Source: Streptococcus infantis
Lineage (GTDB): Bacteria > Bacillota > Bacilli > Lactobacillales > Streptococcaceae
Length of the DNA stretch: 48,676 bases
Reading direction: 5' to 3'
Assembly: GCF_019929665.1 (NCBI RefSeq)
Contig: NZ_JAHZPZ010000007.1
Location: forward strand, 1 to 48,676
Every line of letters starts with the position of its first letter. The first letter of the stretch is position 1. The notes under the pieces were generated by a model, which worked only from the letters and a program-made list of their open reading frames with translations, ran no database searches and was not told the origin of the DNA. This document shows positions 45,258-48,676 of this stretch, one piece after another. The position numbers and the translations under genes are program-made.

Positions 45258-45355
45258 TACCCCCCACTCCCTTAAAAAAAACGTTAGATATCTGGGCAGT
45301 TACCCCCTCCCCCCGGTTCCCATTTCTGAAAATTTTCATGATTTTTCATAACGGG
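45258..45355. repeat. homopolymeric C/G-run region
   Basis: Plus strand has C6 near 45262, then TTACCCCC-T-CCCCCC-GGTT near 45301-45316, and AACGGGGGG near 45349. Two TTACCCCC motifs act as a direct repeat; CCCCCCGGTT and AACGGGGGG can pair. Very unusual in a genome this A/T-rich. Confidence 0.7.
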
Positions 45356-45444
45356 GGGTGTTTTACAATTTTTTTCTAATTCCTAAACCCTGTTATTTTG
45401 ACAAAACGGAACTAAAAACAGCTTTCTTGTATCTCTATAATCTC

Positions 45445-45569
45445 TTATGAATTCATTGTTTTACACATTCTATTGAATTCGCTTTGTGAGTTACTTCCTT
45501 ACTCTATCAAGCGTTTTATAAGATACTGTTTTATGAGTTCACTGTTACCTTAAAACAAGGAATTCATAA
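45445..45569. repeat. 19-bp inverted repeat with third direct copy
   Basis: TTATGAATTCATTGTTTTA (45445-45463) faces TAAAACAAGGAATTCATAA (45551-45569), 18 of 19 bases matching. A related direct copy, TTATGAGTTCACTGTTA, starts at 45531. Possible integrase arm-type sites or a small mobile-element end. Confidence 0.55.
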
Positions 45570-45582
45570 AAGAATACAGAAA

Positions 45583-45604
45583 AAGATAGGCGCAAACCTA
45601 TCTT
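45583..45604. terminator. terminator at the end of the satellite-like operon
   Basis: Perfect 8-bp stem AAGATAGG / CCTATCTT, 6-nt loop, then TTTTCTG on the minus strand; 8 nt after the stop of the last element gene. Confidence 0.8.
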
Positions 45605-45612
45605 CATTTTAT

Positions 45613-46443
45613 TTATTGCCCAAAGAATTTAGAAATAATATTTTTCTTTTTCTCTGGTAGATCATTAAAGACTTCCCTTTGTTTAATAAGTTCTTGCTCT
45701 TTCCGATCTATAAAATCATCTACCACTCCAGAGATATACTCTGTAAATTCTTCAACACTATGTCCCTTGATTTTACCATCTTGTACTAACTCCTCTAAAA
45801 GCAAGTCACTCCATAAAACCATATCTGGAGAAAGATTATAGTGCTCCAATTCTTTAAGAATGGCCTGCTCATAGTATCGTTGTTGCCCTTTGTTAATGTA
45901 ATAGTACTTGTCTTTAAACTTTCCTTCTAATAGCTTGATGCAATATTCTTCTGGCAGTTCACTTCTCAAAAAGCCTTCAGTGGTTACTGTAGAAGATTCC
46001 ATAGTGTAAAAGCTCTGTAGTTCATTTAAAAATTCAAAGACAACAGAACGATAAAGTTTATTTTCAGCTTTTAATGTTTCTACCATATCAGCAACCAAGG
46101 GTAGAATTTTACTCTGAGAGAACTCCTTCCAGTCTTTAAAATATACTAATGACTTTTCCCTGATGGCTTTTTCTCGCTGCTTAAATTCATTTTCTAACTG
46201 ATTTTCTTTTTGACGTGTTGTCAAAAACATATCGCTTAAAATCGAAGTGTAGTCTTGTTTATACTCTTCAATTTCGTTTAGTATTTCTTTTTTAACTCCC
46301 TCTTGCTTACTAAAGAATTCTGTAGCTTCTTGTTCATTCATTTTATGAAAAAGATTCTTCATGAGTTCATGAAATGGATTAACATAAACTAGATTATAGT
46401 CCTGATACAAAAGAAAGAGATTGATTACATCAGTGCTATTCAT
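45613..46443 (-). CDS. phage-satellite protein of unknown function, downstream of capsid
   Basis: 276 residues, charged and mostly helical, with a long predicted coiled-coil-like stretch (about 45-125, rich in Glu/Lys/Gln). No signal or membrane segment. I recognise no family. Starts 3 nt after the capsid stop, with its SD (GGAGG) inside the capsid gene end, so both are made together. Position right after the capsid suggests a head-related or packaging-related role, such as scaffold or size determination; this is inference only. Confidence 0.75.
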   Translation of the reverse strand: MNSTDVINLFLLYQDYNLVYVNPFHELMKNLFHKMNEQEATEFFSKQEGVKKEILNEIEEYKQDYTSILSDMFLTTRQKENQLENEFKQREKAIREKSLVYFKDWKEFSQSKILPLVADMVETLKAENKLYRSVVFEFLNELQSFYTMESSTVTTEGFLRSELPEEYCIKLLEGKFKDKYYYINKGQQRYYEQAILKELEHYNLSPDMVLWSDLLLEELVQDGKIKGHSVEEFTEYISGVVDDFIDRKEQELIKQREVFNDLPEKKKNIISKFFGQ

Positions 46444-46446
46444 CGA

Positions 46447-47598
46447 TTAACCTCCAATACCAGGCTCTTGATTTTTTGAGAAATCTAGCTCCCAGATTGC
46501 AGCTGACTTTTCATCATGAGACTTACCATAAGCAAATTGTTTAGCTACATAGAGGTCCATATCTTCAAGTGCTAGTGTATCCTGATAGCGTTGTAAGTTA
46601 ATTCCTCCACCTACAACTGCATCATATCGCCCTTGAATGAAAGAAGTCGCCTTCCCTTTTTCTTGAGAGATTGAAGGAATGATTTGTAAATTTAGAGGTA
46701 CCGCCTTGTTATAAGTTGCGCTATCTGTAAAGTTAATTAGTTTCTTCTCGATCTCCCAGATTTCTGAGGGATTCACAACAAGAACAATTTTATTGGTCGT
46801 ATCGACAAAACTAACTCCATCAGCTTTTACAGAATGGAATTTAAAAATCTCTGATACCTGGTTTACGGTTTCTTTAGGATTTTCAAAAGTTAATTTTAAA
46901 GCTTGTTTTTCTTTTTTAGGATAAGTAATATTTGAACCTTGTGCCACTCCCGTCAATTGTCTTGTTAGTCCTAGAGGTTTATTATCACCATCGCCGTTTA
47001 AAAACGCTTCTTCCAATGCTACTGCAAAAGCTTCTGTTAATTGAGTTCTTACAAAATTTTCAATCCAAATCGGTCCAAGTTCTTTAAAATCTTTCGGGAT
47101 CACGATGAAAGCCGTTAACTTATGCTGGATTTCTTGTTTACTTCCAAAACTAGCTTTTAATTGCCCTTTGATTTCTCCAAAAACCTTGCCCCAAACTGCT
47201 CCACCACTACGCTCTGATGTCAAAAAGTTTAGGCGGATTCCTAGGTTTTTTAGTCCAATTTTTTCAAGTAAGGGGTGTTCTGATTTTATATCTTCAAAAA
47301 TTCTGTCAATCGTCTCCTCTGGGAGAAGTTTTTCCACCCCTTTAGGGATATTCTTTTCAAACTCATTAAAGAATACCATTTCATTGCCCTTTAAAGTATT
47401 AGGCTGTGATGTAAAGCCATCTCCTAAATATGATGCGGTTTTAGCTTCTTCGATCATATGTTCCTGCATTTTGTCTAACATATCACCATAAAGTTCTGTT
47501 TGCTGATCTTGTGGAGCATTAGTTTTTACTGCATTCATAAATGCTTCTCTAGCTTGCATGTATTCGTTTTTTGTTTGTCCTTTAAGTCTCATAGTCAT
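46447..47598 (-). CDS. HK97-fold phage major capsid protein
   Basis: 383 residues. N-terminal helical part (about 1-95) resembles a delta/scaffold region, then the HK97 capsid core: LPEETIDRIFEDIKSEHPLL, LTAFIVIPKDFKELGPIWIENFVRTQLTEAFAVALEEAFLNGDGDNKPLGL and the VVGGGINLQRY...MDLYVAKQFAYGK P-domain region, all family-typical (stretches quoted discontinuously). Forms phage or satellite heads. No portal, terminase or protease gene is next to it within the window. AAAGGAAA serves as SD. Confidence 0.85.
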   Translation of the reverse strand: MTMRLKGQTKNEYMQAREAFMNAVKTNAPQDQQTELYGDMLDKMQEHMIEEAKTASYLGDGFTSQPNTLKGNEMVFFNEFEKNIPKGVEKLLPEETIDRIFEDIKSEHPLLEKIGLKNLGIRLNFLTSERSGGAVWGKVFGEIKGQLKASFGSKQEIQHKLTAFIVIPKDFKELGPIWIENFVRTQLTEAFAVALEEAFLNGDGDNKPLGLTRQLTGVAQGSNITYPKKEKQALKLTFENPKETVNQVSEIFKFHSVKADGVSFVDTTNKIVLVVNPSEIWEIEKKLINFTDSATYNKAVPLNLQIIPSISQEKGKATSFIQGRYDAVVGGGINLQRYQDTLALEDMDLYVAKQFAYGKSHDEKSAAIWELDFSKNQEPGIGG

Positions 47599-47624
47599 AT
47601 TTTTTATTTCCTTTCATTTTTAAG

Positions 47625-47675
47625 CAAAAAAGAGGCAGAACAAAAAACGTATTTACGTCTTATGTCCTACCTCTT
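47625..47675 (-). terminator. terminator-like hairpin between small ORF and capsid gene
   Basis: 12-bp outer stem with two G-U pairs (arms 47663-47674 and 47631-47642), an inner ACGTATTTACGT hairpin, then a T-tract on the minus strand. Located within the element operon, 33 nt ahead of the capsid ATG, so the capsid may need antitermination or another promoter. Confidence 0.65.
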
Positions 47676-47691
47676 GTTTTCAAGTCAGTAT

Positions 47692-47838
47692 TTAAAATTT
47701 TTGTTGTGTTTTGGTTTCTACCATGGTCACAACACCATCTGCAATTATCAACCGAATGTCACCATATTCTGGTAACTTTACACTCTTAATTATACCACGG
47801 TTTAGGAAATAAATCCAACCTTTATGTAGTTCATTCAT
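47692..47838 (-). CDS. small phage-satellite protein
   Basis: 48 residues, MNELHKGWIYFLNRGIIKSV... ending VETKTQQKF, from ATG 47838 with GGGAGA upstream. Beta-strand-like pattern (RLIIADGVVTMVETKT), resembling short conserved phage proteins. Function unknown. Confidence 0.6.
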   Translation of the reverse strand: MNELHKGWIYFLNRGIIKSVKLPEYGDIRLIIADGVVTMVETKTQQKF

Positions 47839-47914
47839 TAGATTTCTCCCTTAATCACAAAATAATAAAATAGTTTCATTCTCACATCAGCTCCTCTCAT
47901 TTAAAAAAATATTA

Positions 47915-48379
47915 TCAACCGTTGTAATACCCTAATAATCGTGCTAAGTTGTCTAATATTAAATTTCTCCGTTTCAAAATTTGATCCTGCTTACTGTATA
48001 AGTACCCCGTTTCTCCACCGTTCATAATCTCAAAAATATCAGACCACTCTTTTTTTGAGTGTCCCCATCGTAGTTCAAAAATCTTTCGATCATCTGGTAC
48101 TAGATTGTCTAATAACTTGTCAATACACTTTTTAAATTCTTCTAACCTTAACACAATGGGATCACTAGCAAACTCTACTGCTATATTTTCAGAGTGGTTT
48201 ATATAAGTACCGCTTTTACTCTTAATATCTTCAAATCTACTCGCATTCATTCCCCGTGAGGTGTATGTTTGTAATAAGTGTTTTTTTCTTTTACTAATCA
48301 ACATGTCAATTTTTAAATACTTTTCCTGAAGTTCAAAATCCAAATAATCACGTCTAGCAGAGTCTAAATTTTTCTTCAT
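47915..48379 (-). CDS. phage regulator-like protein (ArpU/RinA/DUF1492 type)
   Basis: 154 residues. N-terminal coiled helical region with many Lys/Glu, then a C-terminal sigma-region-4-like stretch: LVPDDRKIFELRWGHSKKEWSDIFEIMNGGETGYLYSKQDQILKRRN (read in parts), i.e. a helix-turn-helix pattern of the kind seen in late-gene activators of streptococcal phages. ATG follows the TGA of the upstream DnaC-like gene directly. Probably controls the downstream genes; identity of the family is uncertain. Confidence 0.6.
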   Translation of the reverse strand: MKKNLDSARRDYLDFELQEKYLKIDMLISKRKKHLLQTYTSRGMNASRFEDIKSKSGTYINHSENIAVEFASDPIVLRLEEFKKCIDKLLDNLVPDDRKIFELRWGHSKKEWSDIFEIMNGGETGYLYSKQDQILKRRNLILDNLARLLGYYNG

Positions 48380-48676
48380 TCATTGAAACTCTCCCCTCAC
48401 TGTATTTATAGTGTATCTCTTGTCTTTGATTGTGAAAGCTTTGAAAGTATTCCCTTCTAAACCTTTCAAAATTCTACTTGAGTTTCTAGCATTATAAACA
48501 GTTCGCAGTTCACTACTATCTAGGTTAGTGTTGAAAATCGTAGTTTCTCGATTATCGATAATATCAAACAAGAAATCTTGTTCCCAATCGCTCTTAGGGG
48601 TTACCGTCCCATTTTTTGCCCCCAGGTCATCAATGATTAGAAAATCTACATCAACTAACTTTTTAACCGCCTCATA
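48380..48676 (-). CDS. DnaC-like helicase loader ATPase, partial (N-terminus outside window)
   Basis: 98 codons visible, open to the right edge. Walker B FLIIDDLGAKN is followed by WEQDFLFDIIDNRETTIFNTN, with sensor-1 type Asn (NTN) and a C-terminal Arg-rich end (RNSSRILKGLEG, sensor/arginine finger), as in DnaC/DnaI-type loaders of phages. Replication module gene of the mobile element; Walker A lies outside the window. The frame contains an internal TTG that is not a likely start. Confidence 0.85.
   Translation of the reverse strand, partial: YEAVKKLVDVDFLIIDDLGAKNGTVTPKSDWEQDFLFDIIDNRETTIFNTNLDSSELRTVYNARNSSRILKGLEGNTFKAFTIKDKRYTINTVRGEFQ

Larger units (their letters stand above)
45000..45582. 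other. 583-bp non-coding junction between ctsR and satellite-like element
   Basis: No supported gene. Contains two small terminators facing opposite ways, a stretch of C/G homopolymer runs, and a 19-bp inverted repeat with a related direct copy, each listed separately. Probably includes the insertion boundary of the mobile element; the exact junction cannot be fixed without an empty-site comparison. Confidence 0.6.

Overview
The window looks like a chromosomal segment of a mitis-group streptococcus (S. mitis / S. oralis / S. pneumoniae neighbourhood). RpoB, RpoC, AdcRCBA, DltABCD, GlpKOF, HslO, DusB, ClpC and CtsR all read like pneumococcal proteins, gene order is pneumococcus-like over long stretches, and promoters and SD sequences are typical low-GC Firmicute. 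Almost every gene lies on the minus strand; plus-strand exceptions are the rhodanese cluster, hslO-dus and one small membrane protein.

Layout: (1) 1-6308: a giant YSIRK-type surface adhesin of the CshA fibril family, C-terminus off the window, with 12 tandem repeats. (2) 6571-14143: rpoB-rpoC with a strong promoter and a ~250-nt leader that contains an intrinsic-terminator-like hairpin; rpoB starts at a TTG. (3) 14348-16280: a sulfur/persulfide locus: two small rhodaneses flank a decayed CoA-disulfide reductase-rhodanese gene, followed convergently by a CstR-like CsoR-family persulfide sensor; a perfect inverted-repeat operator sits on the rhodanese promoter. (4) 16428-19979: zinc uptake operon adcRCBA with an AdcR box on its own promoter. 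(5) 20022-22094: LPXTG-anchored 5'-nucleotidase. (6) 22237-26814: canonical D-alanylation operon dltXABCD. (7) 27046-29630: a second dlt-like module made of an MBOAT protein, a DltD-like SGNH protein and a 43-residue DltX-like microprotein, without a dltA or dltC of its own. (8) 29842-34183: glycerol operon glpK-glpO-glpF with a cre site in the promoter, next to an Mga-like regulator. (9) 35837-39006: hslO (apparently leaderless), dusB, a Ser/Gln-rich lipoprotein with a WalR/VicR-type box, and a two-helix membrane protein. (10) 39174-41858: NAD salvage operon nadR-pnuC-nrtR-like. (11) 42002-44980: ctsR-clpC with a CtsR box. (12) 45583-48676: one end of a phage satellite or remnant prophage encoding a DnaC-like loader, a late-regulator-like protein, a small ORF, an HK97-fold capsid and an unknown protein.

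The most interesting unit is region 7. The DltX paralogue was found by reading the gap between annotated genes; it has the same length as DltX (43 aa) and keeps the C-terminal F-I-Y-x-E-F motif, including the tyrosine proposed as the acyl relay. Together with its MBOAT and SGNH partners it forms a complete membrane acyl-transfer unit that would have to borrow its activated donor, plausibly D-Ala-DltC from the adjacent canonical operon, and may modify a different acceptor. The second notable circuit is region 3, where regulator type, operator, promoter and target enzymes can all be read from the sequence, while the central redox enzyme is a pseudogene.
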